A DNA stretch of 64,000 nucleotides from JBPOFM01 sp051252455 (GCA_051252455.1 JBPOFM010000003.1:248001-312000); one strand, 5' to 3'; shown: positions 18,848 to 27,013, counted from the stretch's first letter. Notes: generated by a model from the letters alone, not told the origin. Program-made: numbers and translations.

Positions 18848-19027
18848 ATGACCGTTATCGAAAAGAAAAAAACATTAAATAAAATCATAGATACCATTCC
18901 AGATTCCAATTTGTATGAAGCCTTATTACTCGTTCAAGATTTGGCTTCAAAAGATATGAAGCGCAAAAACATTCTTTCAAAGTTATTAGAAACAGAAAAA
19001 GAATCATTCGAAAAGCTGGCGCAATGA
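18848..19027 (+). CDS. Small antitoxin-like protein, partner of a broken Doc gene
   Basis: A 59-residue open frame opening MTVIEKKKTLNKIIDTIPDS and ending FEKLAQ. The helical, charged sequence (NLYEALLLVQDLASKD) resembles the short antitoxins paired with Doc-type toxins. It begins about 30 bases after purK and its TGA overlaps the next ATG (ATGA), typical of antitoxin-toxin pairs. It looks intact, although its partner is not. I cannot assign an antitoxin family with certainty. Confidence 0.5.
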   Translation: MTVIEKKKTLNKIIDTIPDSNLYEALLLVQDLASKDMKRKNILSKLLETEKESFEKLAQ

Positions 19028-19161
19028 TCTCGAGAAATCTATCTATAGAATTAAACAAAATCATTTCTGAAGCATCTGATGGCTCAAGTGGTATGCGTGA
19101 CGAGCGTTTATTACTTTCTGCCATCAACAGACCTTTCCAAACTTGGTGGACTAAATTTTGA
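19024..19161 (+). pseudogene. Truncated Fic/Doc (death-on-curing) toxin remnant
   Basis: A 45-codon frame reading MISRNLSIELNKIISEA, then GSSGMRDERLLLSAINRPFQ. The pattern matches the N-terminus of Doc toxins (GGSxGIRDxxLLxSAxxRPFQT), which are normally about 130 residues. Just after FQT the frame runs into a stop. Shifting the frame there gives LGGLNFESIKNWI and then another stop at about 19202. The catalytic HxFxxGNKR motif is absent in every frame, so the toxin is dead. It shares an ATGA overlap with the antitoxin-like gene and lies between purK and purE, which suggests an old insertion that has decayed. Confidence 0.65.
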
Positions 19162-19204
19162 GTCCATCAAAAACTGGATAATTACAAACTTAAAAACCAA
19201 TTAA

Positions 19205-19687
19205 ATGAATAAAGTAGGAATCATCATGGGAAGCAAAAGCGATTTGCCAGTGATGCAAGACGCTATTGATACTTTAAAAGAATTCGATATTGAAGTTGAA
19301 GTCGATATCGTATCAGCCCATCGCACCCCAGAAAAGCTTTTTGATTATGGCAAGAACGCCCATACCAGAGGATTTGCTGTGATTATCGCAGGCGCTGGTG
19401 GTGCAGCACATTTACCAGGAATGATTGCCTCGTTATCACCCCTTCCAGTCATTGGAGTGCCTGTAAAAAGCAGCAATTCCATCGATGGTTGGGATTCCAT
19501 ATTGTCCATTCTTCAAATGCCAGGAGGCGTTCCAGTGGCAACAGTTGCACTCAATGGCGCCAAAAATGCGGGAATTTTGGCAGCACAAATTTTAGGGTGT
19601 TCAGATCAAACTGTTTTGAACAAAATCATCAGCTATAAGGAAGAGTTGAAAGCAAAAGTCATTGCCACTTCCAACGATTTGAGGTAA
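19205..19687 (+). CDS. purE: N5-carboxyaminoimidazole ribonucleotide mutase (class I PurE)
   Basis: Cytoplasmic mutase that converts N5-CAIR to CAIR after PurK; 160 residues, normal for class I. The motifs MGSKSDLPVM (8-17), SAHRTP (37-42), AGAGGAAHLPGM (62-73) and GVPVKSS are intact, including the histidine used in catalysis. It is followed at once by an intrinsic terminator. The pathway link to purK is clear, although a toxin-antitoxin remnant separates the two. Confidence 0.97.
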   Translation: MNKVGIIMGSKSDLPVMQDAIDTLKEFDIEVEVDIVSAHRTPEKLFDYGKNAHTRGFAVIIAGAGGAAHLPGMIASLSPLPVIGVPVKSSNSIDGWDSILSILQMPGGVPVATVALNGAKNAGILAAQILGCSDQTVLNKIISYKEELKAKVIATSNDLR

Positions 19688-19688
19688 A

Positions 19689-19716
19689 AAAAACCTCGAA
19701 TCCCTTCGAGGTTTTT
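19689..19716 (+). terminator. Intrinsic terminator after purE
   Basis: A 12-base stem AAAAACCTCGAA with loop TCCC and TTCGAGGTTTTT, immediately after the purE stop. The T-rich right arm serves the rightward transcript. Confidence 0.9.
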
Positions 19717-19883
19717 ATCGCTATTAATCAATTATATGAGAAACATTCTGGATGTTTATATATAACTCGTGCAAAAATAAAAATATATTGTTATCATGTT
19801 GAATTATTTTAGTTTTATTAGTTCAACTGCACAAAACTTAACAAACTTTAACAACGCACCAAATAAAATTCTTACAAATCATT

Positions 19884-21917
19884 ATGAATATCCTAAATAC
19901 ACCATTTACAACTCCCTATAACACAGCACCCTTTTCGTCTATCAAGGATGAAGATTTTATGCCCGCATTTAAAAATGCCATTGAGGCAGCAAAAAAAGAA
20001 ATTGATGCCATAGTTGAATCAAGGGATAAGCCAACATTTGAAAATACCATCGAAGCTTTGGAATTTTCCGGGCAACAATTGGACAGAATTTCAAGCATAT
20101 TTTTTAATTTGAATTCGGCCGAAACAAATGACACCATTCAGAAGATAGCACAAGACGTTTCTCCACTCCTATCGGAATTCAGCAATGACATCACCTTGAA
20201 TGAGGACTTGTTCAAATGCGTAAAAAGTGTTTATGATGTTAAGAGTTCATTGAATTTAACAGTTGAGCAAACAACCTTGTTAGATAAAAAATATAAAGGT
20301 TTTTCTAGGAATGGCGCCAATCTTTCTGAAGACAAAAAGCAAAAATTACGTGAGATTGACAAACAATTAAGCAAATTGAAGCTGAAATTTGGTGAAAATG
20401 TATTAGCAGAAACCAACAATTTTGAGATGCTGGTTACCAATGAAGAAGAACTTTCAGGATTACCAGAAGGAACGATAGAAGCCGCTAAACAACTGGCAGA
20501 ATCGAAAGATAAAGAAGGTTGGTTATTCACTTTGGATTATCCAAGTTACATTCCTTTTTTGACCTATGCCGATAATCGTGAGTTGCGGAAAAAACTTGCC
20601 ATTGCAGCAGGAAAAAAGGCGTTCAAAGGGGATGCTTTGGACAACCAACAGAATGTTTTAGATATTGCCAAACTTCGGTTTGAGCGTGCACAATTGCTGG
20701 GTTATAAAACGCATGCACATTTTGTTTTGGAAGAACGCATGGCAAAAACTCCAGAAAAGGTTGAAGTATTTCTTAATGAATTACTTTCCAAAGCAAAGCC
20801 CGCCGCTACAAAAGAAATCACCAATCTCCAGAATTTCGCTAGCGATTTAGATCATATCGGCGCTCTTGAAAAATGGGATTCAGCGTATTATTCTGAAAAA
20901 TTAAAGCAAAAATTGTTCGATTTGGATGATGAAAAACTAAAACCTTATTTTAAACTAGAAAATGTCATCGAAGGTGCATTTCATATTGCAGAAAAGTTAT
21001 ATGATTTACATTTTGAAGAGATCTCAAATATTGACAAATATCACAAAGATGTCATGACCTATAAAGTGACTGGCAAAAATGGGGAGTTGGTTTCTATATT
21101 CTATGCAGACTTCTTCCCGCGCGAAGGTAAGCGCAATGGCGCTTGGATGACATCGTATAAATCGCAAGCTATTAAGAATGGAGAAAATGATCGTCCTCAT
21201 ATCTCTATTGTGTGTAATTTCACTAAACCTACGAAAAGCAAACCGTCCTTATTGACCTTCAATGAAGTGACAACTTTGTTCCATGAATTTGGGCATGCAT
21301 TGCATGGTATGTTGGCAAACACAACCTATCCAAGCTTATCTGGCACCAGTGTGTTTTGGGATTTCGTGGAACTGCCAAGTCAAGTCCTGGAAAACTGGTG
21401 TTATGAAAAAGAAGCACTTGAACTTTTCGCCAAACACTACGAAACTGGCGAACTCATTCCAATGGATTTGGTTAAAAGAATAAAGGATTCTGCGGCTTTT
21501 CACGAAGGGATGCAAACCTTGCGTCAATTAAGTTTTGGTCTGTTAGATATGAGCTGGCATGGTATTGACCCAACAGCGATTAAGAATGTAAAAGCACATG
21601 AACTTCAGGCTTTTGAAGGCACGCAACTGTTCCCGGACGTTGCAGAGAATTGCATGAGCACTTCTTTTTCACATATCTTTCAAGGTGGTTATTCTTCTGG
21701 GTATTACAGTTATAAATGGGCGGAAGTGTTAGATGCTGATGCTTTCGAATTCTTCCAAGAGAAAGGTATTTTCAATAAAGAAGTCGCTAATAAATTTATG
21801 GATAATGTATTGTCCCAAGGCGGAATTGAAGATCCAATGGTACTTTACAAATGTTTTAGAGGGCAAGAACCGCGACCGGATGCCTTATTAAAAAGAGCTG
21901 GGCTCATAGAAAAATAA
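19884..21917 (+). CDS. M3 family metallopeptidase (oligopeptidase A / dipeptidyl carboxypeptidase-like)
   Basis: Zinc peptidase of the M3 thimet-oligopeptidase clan that degrades short peptides; 677 residues. The zinc motif LFHEFGHALHGML places H467, E468 and H471, and the downstream glutamate ligand lies in SGTSVFWDFVELPSQVLENW. Other family marks are YPSYIPFLTYADNRELRKKL and GGYSSGYYSYKWAEVLDADA. No signal peptide is apparent, so a cytoplasmic location is likely. Oligopeptidase A and Dcp cannot be told apart by eye. The gene is monocistronic, with a hairpin downstream. Confidence 0.93.
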   Translation: MNILNTPFTTPYNTAPFSSIKDEDFMPAFKNAIEAAKKEIDAIVESRDKPTFENTIEALEFSGQQLDRISSIFFNLNSAETNDTIQKIAQDVSPLLSEFSNDITLNEDLFKCVKSVYDVKSSLNLTVEQTTLLDKKYKGFSRNGANLSEDKKQKLREIDKQLSKLKLKFGENVLAETNNFEMLVTNEEELSGLPEGTIEAAKQLAESKDKEGWLFTLDYPSYIPFLTYADNRELRKKLAIAAGKKAFKGDALDNQQNVLDIAKLRFERAQLLGYKTHAHFVLEERMAKTPEKVEVFLNELLSKAKPAATKEITNLQNFASDLDHIGALEKWDSAYYSEKLKQKLFDLDDEKLKPYFKLENVIEGAFHIAEKLYDLHFEEISNIDKYHKDVMTYKVTGKNGELVSIFYADFFPREGKRNGAWMTSYKSQAIKNGENDRPHISIVCNFTKPTKSKPSLLTFNEVTTLFHEFGHALHGMLANTTYPSLSGTSVFWDFVELPSQVLENWCYEKEALELFAKHYETGELIPMDLVKRIKDSAAFHEGMQTLRQLSFGLLDMSWHGIDPTAIKNVKAHELQAFEGTQLFPDVAENCMSTSFSHIFQGGYSSGYYSYKWAEVLDADAFEFFQEKGIFNKEVANKFMDNVLSQGGIEDPMVLYKCFRGQEPRPDALLKRAGLIEK

Positions 21918-21939
21918 AAATGATATTCTTTCTCAATAT

Positions 21940-21997
21940 GAGCGGAGTTAAAACATGCATTGACTACTCTATTAGGTCATCAACCTTAACTCCGCTC
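21940..21997 (+). terminator. Long-loop inverted repeat after the M3 peptidase
   Basis: Perfect 12-base arms GAGCGGAGTTAA (21940-21951) and TTAACTCCGCTC (21986-21997) enclose 34 bases with a further TGAC/GTCA pairing inside. An AT-rich tail follows. It probably terminates the peptidase gene before the GbsR promoter, but the T tract is weak. Confidence 0.5.
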
Positions 21998-22020
21998 AAT
22001 TATTTTAATCAAAGTAAATC

Positions 22021-22046
22021 AAACTTTCAATAATTATTGAAAGTTT
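22021..22046. promoter_or_regulatory. Operator: 26-base perfect palindrome upstream of the GbsR-type regulator
   Basis: The sequence is its own reverse complement over 26 bases, with core ACTTTCA-N8-TGAAAGT. It ends 23 bases before the regulator ATG and covers the -33 TTG of the promoter. The same core geometry recurs at 22589-22610. Autorepression by the adjacent regulator is the natural reading. Confidence 0.75.
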
Positions 22047-22065
22047 AAAAATTATTGTATATTTG
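22037..22065 (+). promoter_or_regulatory. Promoter of the GbsR-type regulator
   Basis: TTG at 22037-22039 and TATATTTG at 22058-22065 are separated by 18 bases and fit the Bacteroidota -33/-7 consensus (TTG, TAnnTTTG). The -7 box ends four bases before the ATG, so the transcript would be almost leaderless. The -33 box lies inside the palindromic operator. Confidence 0.65.
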
Positions 22066-22069
22066 TGTC

Positions 22070-22573
22070 ATGGAATATCGAGAAGCAAAAGAACAATTTA
22101 TAAGTACATGGGGAAGTCTGGGTACACTTTGGGGCATCAATAAGGCAATGGCTCAAATTCAGGCGTTGCTTTTTATTTCCACAAAATCCTTGTCTATGGA
22201 AGACATTATGGAAGAGCTTCAGATTTCTCGTGGGAATGCGAGTATGAATCTACGCCAACTCATGGATTGGGGAATTGTTACCAAAGACTTGATTCCCGGA
22301 GAACGCAAAGAGTTTTTCCGAACTGAAAAGGACGTGCAAGAATTAGCTCGAATCATTGCTAAAGAACGCAGCCGTCGCGAAATACAACCGGTCATTAAAG
22401 TGTTGGACGACATTTCTTCCATAAAGGATGATGGCAATGCACAAACAAAAGAATTGATTAAACAAACTAAAGCCTTGCACGATTTATCCAAAAATGCAGA
22501 TGAGATGCTCCAAAAAATTGTAAGTCAAAAACAAAACTGGCTTACCAAGTCTTTTATCAAAATGATGAAATAA
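22070..22573 (+). CDS. GbsR/MarR-type winged-helix transcriptional regulator
   Basis: DNA-binding regulator of 167 residues from the ATG at 22070; an in-frame TTG 15 bases upstream would lie inside the -7 box and is rejected. The N-terminal winged helix (GTLWGINKAMAQIQALLFIS, then SMEDIMEELQISRGNASMNL) matches GbsR-like members of the MarR superfamily. The C-terminal half is a charged helix likely to dimerise. The gene is flanked by two palindromes of identical core design, one over its own promoter and one before the next gene. That suggests it controls itself and the downstream operon. The inducer is unknown. Confidence 0.88.
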   Translation: MEYREAKEQFISTWGSLGTLWGINKAMAQIQALLFISTKSLSMEDIMEELQISRGNASMNLRQLMDWGIVTKDLIPGERKEFFRTEKDVQELARIIAKERSRREIQPVIKVLDDISSIKDDGNAQTKELIKQTKALHDLSKNADEMLQKIVSQKQNWLTKSFIKMMK

Positions 22574-22586
22574 AAAAATTTCAACA

Positions 22587-22612
22587 ATACTTTCAATGTT
22601 TTCTGAAAGTAT
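22587..22612. promoter_or_regulatory. Second GbsR-type operator, before the membrane-protein operon
   Basis: ATACTTTCA (22587-22595), eight bases, then TGAAAGTAT (22604-22612). The core ACTTTCA-N8-TGAAAGT at 22589-22610 has the same half-sites and spacing as the operator at 22021-22046. It lies 14 bases before the next start codon, where binding would block transcription of the downstream genes. Confidence 0.7.
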
Positions 22613-22626
22613 AAAATATTAAGAAT

Positions 22627-22965
22627 ATGAGAATTGCACATCACTTAAATTTATTTGCTGTTGGTTTACCAGTAATGCTTTGTTTACTAGGTATTTTAGA
22701 TGAACAATTTCTTTTTTACGGATTGATTTCAACCATGCTGACTGGATTCATTCAAGTGATAATAGGTATCAAATTATTTCTTGACGAACCAAAAAACAAG
22801 TGTCTACAAATTTACCTCATATCTGTAGCAGTATTCTTTTTTCTATGGGTTGTATTCGCCAATGCACAAAATTATTTTAAACCACTTATATATATCCTTT
22901 TGGCTATGCCTCCAACTTTAGCGATTTATCTAACCATAATTATCATAAAAAAATTGAAAAAATGA
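22627..22965 (+). CDS. Small multi-pass membrane protein of unknown function
   Basis: A 112-residue protein, almost entirely hydrophobic, with about four predicted membrane segments (e.g. LNLFAVGLPVMLCLLGILDE, VAVFFFLWVVFANAQ, and a C-terminal TLAIYLTIIIIKKLKK). I recognise no family. It is the first gene behind the second operator, and its TGA overlaps the ATG of the next gene, so it belongs to the putative regulator-controlled operon. Confidence 0.7.
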   Translation: MRIAHHLNLFAVGLPVMLCLLGILDEQFLFYGLISTMLTGFIQVIIGIKLFLDEPKNKCLQIYLISVAVFFFLWVVFANAQNYFKPLIYILLAMPPTLAIYLTIIIIKKLKK

Positions 22966-23392
22966 CTATTCACATCCCAAACTGGCTCATCATTCTAGGA
23001 GGAATTGGCCAAATCTTTACAGCGCTCATTTACCCATACATTCGTCATCAAGTTTTTGATTGGTATAACGATGTCAAACAATTAAAACATTAAATCAGGA
23101 AATTGCAAAAACGTATGGAAGATACATTCAAGGCCTCAATTTCTCCTTTGGATTGATAGCCATCATTATTCCAAATGATTTACAAAACCATACAAACCTG
23201 GCTATCGCTATCACTGGTTTAATTGCCGCTTATTGGGTGGGCAAAGTAGCAACACAAATTGCCTATTATCCAATGTACGACATTCCGAAAAAGCAATTAT
23301 TCAAAATTGGCGGCTATGGCATGAATATGCTTTTTGTCTTTTTCGCCATCATCTATTCTCTTTTATTCATTACTAACATTCTAAATCACTAA
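22962..23392 (+). pseudogene. Small membrane protein, apparently frameshifted near 23088
   Basis: The ATG at 22962 overlaps the previous stop (ATGA) and gives 43 residues (IPNWLIILGGIGQIFTALIY ... WYNDVKQLKH) before TAA at 23091-23093. A second frame, with no ATG, continues exactly from there (LNQEIAKTYGRYIQGLNFSF, then AITGLIAAYWVGKVATQIAY) to a stop at 23392. Joined at the CATTAAAT run they make one protein of about 143 residues with four membrane segments. One missing T would explain the break. It may be a real mutation, a sequencing error or a programmed shift. Function is unknown; the methyltransferase follows two bases later. Confidence 0.65.
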
Positions 23393-23394
23393 AT

Positions 23395-24282
23395 ATGGAA
23401 ACTACCATTACCTATCAAAAAGAATCTGAAAAGAACACCATAGAAATGGTTGACTTTTATAATGAAGCCACCGAAGATTACAAATTTTGGAGTAACGATT
23501 TTAATATGCATTTTGGTTATTTTATTCCATTTAAAACAAATCCTTTCAAACGAGATTCTATGCTCAACGAAATGAACAATCAAGTTTTAAAACGAATGAA
23601 TATTTCTTCAAAAAAGAAAGCAACATTGGTCGATTTGGGCTGCGGAATGGGTGGAACGATGCGGTACGCTTTAAGACAAAACATAAATCTATCTGCTTTT
23701 GGCGTAACACTTTCCAATTTTCAAGTGAACAAAGGAAATGAACTTTTAAAAGGTTCAAGAGGAACTATCTTAAAGGAAAATTATAACCATACCTCATTCC
23801 AATCCAACAGTTTTGATGCCGCCACAGCTATCGAAAGTTTTTGTCACAGCGGACACAGCCGGCACTCCATTAGAGAAGCCTTCAGGCTTTTAAAACCCAA
23901 CGGCACTCTTGTAATTGCTGATGCATTTCTTAAAAAGGACGAAGAACATCTATGTTATGGCGGACACATTTCATATCGTAAGCTTTGTAATCACTGGAGT
24001 TTAGAAAAGCTAGAAACCATCAATAAAATGGTTCAGAAATTGAAGAATGAAGGGTTTACAAACATTCAAGTAGAAGATGCCTCTTTTAGGGTTGCCCCTT
24101 CCGTGCTCCACGTTCCTTTTGCGATTATTGGTTTTATTTTCAAAGGACTTTTTTCTTCCAAATCTTTAAAGCGTGAAAGTTTACACAATCTGAAAGGCTC
24201 ATTTTATGCACTTTTATCAGGTTTACACATGAAAAGTTTTGGATATTACATTATCACAGCGACAAAGACATCAGCAAAATGA
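23395..24282 (+). CDS. SAM-dependent class I methyltransferase (cyclopropane-synthase/sterol-methyltransferase-like)
   Basis: A 295-residue Rossmann-fold methyltransferase. Motif I is VDLGCGMGG (79-87), followed by AFGVTLSNFQVNKGNELL and the post-II region AATAIESFCHSGHS. The later RLLKPNGTLVIADAFLKKDE is typical of lipid- and quinone-type small-molecule methyltransferases. The substrate is unknown. It starts just after the small membrane protein and overlaps the next gene by four bases, so it lies in a tight operon. A lipid or isoprenoid substrate is an inference from the membrane-protein and UbiA-like neighbours. Confidence 0.85.
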   Translation: METTITYQKESEKNTIEMVDFYNEATEDYKFWSNDFNMHFGYFIPFKTNPFKRDSMLNEMNNQVLKRMNISSKKKATLVDLGCGMGGTMRYALRQNINLSAFGVTLSNFQVNKGNELLKGSRGTILKENYNHTSFQSNSFDAATAIESFCHSGHSRHSIREAFRLLKPNGTLVIADAFLKKDEEHLCYGGHISYRKLCNHWSLEKLETINKMVQKLKNEGFTNIQVEDASFRVAPSVLHVPFAIIGFIFKGLFSSKSLKRESLHNLKGSFYALLSGLHMKSFGYYIITATKTSAK

Positions 24283-25181
24283 AAACGATCATCATCGCAG
24301 GAGGAAGCGGATTTCTCGGGCAAGTTTTAGAAATCTATTTTTTGAATAAAGGATTTTTGGTTAAAATTCTTACTCGAAATCCGAAACGAGACAATGAAAT
24401 TTATTGGGATGCCAACAATTTAGGTGAATGGACAGAATCGCTTGAAAATGCAGAAGCTCTCATAAATCTCACCGGAAAATCGGTAGATTGTAGATATACT
24501 GAAGCCAACAAAAAACTGATTTACGATTCAAGAATCGATTCTACTCATCTTTTGGGATTGGCTATCAATTTATGTGAAAATCCACCAAAAATGTGGTTCA
24601 ATTCGTCCACTGCAACAATTTATGAAGGTTCTACGGCTTATGAAAATGATGAAGCAACTGGAATTATAGGTGATGATTTCTCAATGAATATTGCAAAATC
24701 GTGGGAAGAGGCATTCTATTCCATAAAAAATCCTAAAACCCGTAAAATTGCCTTACGCACGTCTATTGTTTTAGGCAGAAATGGCGGTGCTTTAATTCCT
24801 TTAAAACAATTGACACATTTCGGATTAGGTGGAAAACAAGCTAGCGGTAACCAAAAAGTGAGTTGGATCCATGAAGAAGATTTCGCAAGAGCCATTAACT
24901 TTCTAATGCAGCGCAACGAATTGGAAGGCAATTTTAACATATGCGTTCCAGGACCAACGACCAATAAAAATTTAATGGCTGCCCTAAGAACAACTCTAAA
25001 CATTCCGATTGGAATTTCACATCCAACATGGCTTTTAAAACTTGGCGCACAAATCATAGGAACCGAAACTGAACTCATTTTAAAAAGTCGAAACGTCGTC
25101 CCGCAACGGTTACTTCAAAACGGTTTCAACTTCAAATTTGACGAGATAGCGCCTGCTTTAACCGATCTAATTAAAAATTGA
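24279..25181 (+). CDS. TIGR01777 family NAD(P)-binding epimerase (YfcH/SDR39U1-like)
   Basis: An extended SDR-type protein of 300 residues. The nucleotide-binding motif GGSGFLG sits at 8-14. The family features LINLTGKSVDCRYTEANKK, RIDSTHLLG, WFNSSTATIYEG, the repeated RTSIVLGRNGGAL and SWIHEEDFARAI are all present, as is a C-terminal DUF1731-like region (VPQRLLQNGFNFKF). The biochemical substrate of this family is not established. The ATG overlaps the methyltransferase stop (ATGA), so the two are translationally coupled. Confidence 0.9.
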   Translation: MKTIIIAGGSGFLGQVLEIYFLNKGFLVKILTRNPKRDNEIYWDANNLGEWTESLENAEALINLTGKSVDCRYTEANKKLIYDSRIDSTHLLGLAINLCENPPKMWFNSSTATIYEGSTAYENDEATGIIGDDFSMNIAKSWEEAFYSIKNPKTRKIALRTSIVLGRNGGALIPLKQLTHFGLGGKQASGNQKVSWIHEEDFARAINFLMQRNELEGNFNICVPGPTTNKNLMAALRTTLNIPIGISHPTWLLKLGAQIIGTETELILKSRNVVPQRLLQNGFNFKFDEIAPALTDLIKN

Positions 25182-25220
25182 TTTTATTTAGCTATTTTTG
25201 ACAAAATTGCCAATAGAAAA

Positions 25221-25772
25221 ATGCCAGAGCATCAACTGAATCCAAATAAATGGATTGACCTTTATTCTGACTATCTTTTTAATTACACGATTACGCGTGT
25301 GAATGACAGAGAGATAGCTAAAGATATCATTCAAGACACCTTTTTTGCTGGATTAAAATCGATGAAAAATTTCAAAGGTGAAGCCAGTGAACGTACTTGG
25401 CTTATTTCTATTTTAAAGAGAAAAATAATTGATCACTATCGGAAAAGCAACTCCAAAAAAGGAAAAGCAGAAGTACGCATGACCTATGTGAATGAGGACC
25501 AAGCTGGCGACTGGCTTGAAGAACGTGTTGAAGATGAAGGCTATTTAAATGCGGAAGAGTCGATGGAAAATTCTGAATTAGGGGATGCAATATATGATTG
25601 CTTGAGTAAGTTATCCGCAAAACAAGCGACAGTATTTAAAATGAAAACAATATTGGGTCAAGAAACAGAAACAATTTGTAATGAATTGAACATCACTGCG
25701 TCTAACCTATGGGTCATATTACATCGCGCCAGAATACAGTTGGCCGAATGTTTAGAAAAAAATTGGCATTAA
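25221..25772 (+). CDS. ECF (sigma-70 family) RNA polymerase sigma factor
   Basis: An alternative sigma factor of 183 residues. Region 2 lies at about 12-75 (YLFNYTITRVNDREIAKDII, QDTFFAGLKSMKNF, ERTWLISILKRKIIDHYRK). Region 4 lies at about 120-178 (LSKLSAKQATVFKMKTILG, ETICNELNITASNLWVILHR, ARIQLAECLEKNW). It starts 39 bases after the epimerase on the same strand, so it may be co-regulated with it. A small cysteine- and histidine-bearing protein follows and is a plausible anti-sigma partner. Confidence 0.93.
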   Translation: MPEHQLNPNKWIDLYSDYLFNYTITRVNDREIAKDIIQDTFFAGLKSMKNFKGEASERTWLISILKRKIIDHYRKSNSKKGKAEVRMTYVNEDQAGDWLEERVEDEGYLNAEESMENSELGDAIYDCLSKLSAKQATVFKMKTILGQETETICNELNITASNLWVILHRARIQLAECLEKNWH

Positions 25773-25798
25773 CTAACATAACCAAAAATTCTTTCAAC

Positions 25799-26071
25799 AT
25801 GGAAGATATCAAAAAGAATACAAATTTTCTTTTCATTTCTTGCGAGGAGGCTTTTCATATTTGTGACAAATCACAATATGGAGAAGCTAGTTTGTGGGAA
25901 AAGATTCAATTGAATTTTCGATATATCTATTGTCGATTCACCCAATCGTATGTAAAGAAAAACAGGCATCTTACCAAAGCCATGAAAACTTCAAATGTGC
26001 AATGTCTTCAAAATTCGGAACGTGAACAATTGGTTGAAAATTTTAATCGGCAACTACAAAACAAAATGTAA
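25799..26071 (+). CDS. Small probable anti-sigma partner of the ECF factor
   Basis: A 90-residue protein from the ATG at 25799, 26 bases after the sigma gene. The core SCEEAFHICDKSQYGEASLW, then EKIQLNFRYIYCRFTQSYVK, resembles the short cytosolic proteins found after ECF sigma genes in Flavobacteria. Cysteines and histidine could bind metal as in zinc-binding anti-sigma domains, but the usual HxxxCxxC spacing is not clear. No membrane segment. Its last 18 bases overlap the convergent UbiA-like gene. The anti-sigma role is inferred from position. Confidence 0.6.
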   Translation: MEDIKKNTNFLFISCEEAFHICDKSQYGEASLWEKIQLNFRYIYCRFTQSYVKKNRHLTKAMKTSNVQCLQNSEREQLVENFNRQLQNKM

Positions 26072-26884
26072 GGCTAGCCAAGCCATCGGTATTCCTTCAA
26101 CCCAAAACGAGCTATAATATTTGGCTTGTCGTTTTCTCGAAAACAACACTAACAGTATCATTATCACGGCAATAATTCCGGAGATTAATATTTCATTCGG
26201 ATTCAATTCATCTTTAAAATACTCGATGAAGAAAAAAAGAACTCCAAAAAGCACTCCTATAATTTTAGTGTTTTTGATGCCTATTTTTTGGGGTATTGTG
26301 GATAGCTTCAAACTGTCATATTGAAGATCACGGATTTCAAAAGGCAGCATAAGAATTACAACAAAAATAAATCGTTGCATCGTGGTGACCCAGACATCAG
26401 CATCAAAACCGTATTCACTATTTAGAAGTGGCAATAATACGGTCACGCCAGCCCAAACCAGTCCAATAACATACACCTTTAAACCACCGATATTGCGAAG
26501 GTTTTTTTGTTGGTCCATAAATAAATGTTTGGGCAAAAAGGGAATGGCATATAAAAACGTAATCACTCCAAATGCGGCAATATAAATCAAGGATATTACC
26601 TGTAAATGTAGTGTGCAATAACACATCAACACAAAACAAAGCATTGAAAATAATTGGATGATTTTAAGCCAACTCGCCAAACTTCGATGATGGAATTTTG
26701 CCAGTCCAAAATACTTCACAAAATTATAACCTGTAATCGAAGCGAAAAATATAAAGGCTAAAACCCAATAATCTAAAGGTAAATCAAACTTAATCAAGGT
26801 AATCCATGCCAGAGAAAAAACGGATAGAGCCACATGAATACTACTATCAATGTAAAAATCTAAAAGTCGTTTGAAAACCCTCAT
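26054..26884 (-). CDS. UbiA-like prenyltransferase family membrane protein
   Basis: A 276-residue integral membrane protein with about eight to nine helices. The pattern ITGYNFVKYFGLAKFHHRSL followed later by LPFEIRDLQYDSLKLSTIPQ resembles the two polar motifs of UbiA prenyltransferases. The second motif is well kept (EIRDLQYD) but the first lacks its usual aspartates, so activity is uncertain. It is convergent with the sigma/anti-sigma pair, overlapping by 18 bases, and divergent from gcvP. It may act on the same lipid or isoprenoid substrates as the methyltransferase operon; that link is inference. Confidence 0.65.
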   Translation of the reverse strand: MRVFKRLLDFYIDSSIHVALSVFSLAWITLIKFDLPLDYWVLAFIFFASITGYNFVKYFGLAKFHHRSLASWLKIIQLFSMLCFVLMCYCTLHLQVISLIYIAAFGVITFLYAIPFLPKHLFMDQQKNLRNIGGLKVYVIGLVWAGVTVLLPLLNSEYGFDADVWVTTMQRFIFVVILMLPFEIRDLQYDSLKLSTIPQKIGIKNTKIIGVLFGVLFFFIEYFKDELNPNEILISGIIAVIMILLVLFSRKRQAKYYSSFWVEGIPMAWLALHFVL

Positions 26885-27013
26885 AAAACAAAAATACGCA
26901 ATGTGTTGATAAGACCTCTTAATCGTTAAAAACTTTAGATTTACTTAACTAAAAATGGTCATTAATTATGTAATTTTGTGCTCCATTAATGAATTTTAGA
27001 CAAGCTTTCTTTT

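Noticed and set aside
24716..25078. 120-codon frame on the minus strand
   Set aside because: Antisense to the TIGR01777 epimerase gene; it is a shadow.
26885..27013. Glycine riboswitch upstream of gcvP
   Set aside because: The 129-base gap lacks the conserved aptamer stems; it is simply AT-rich.
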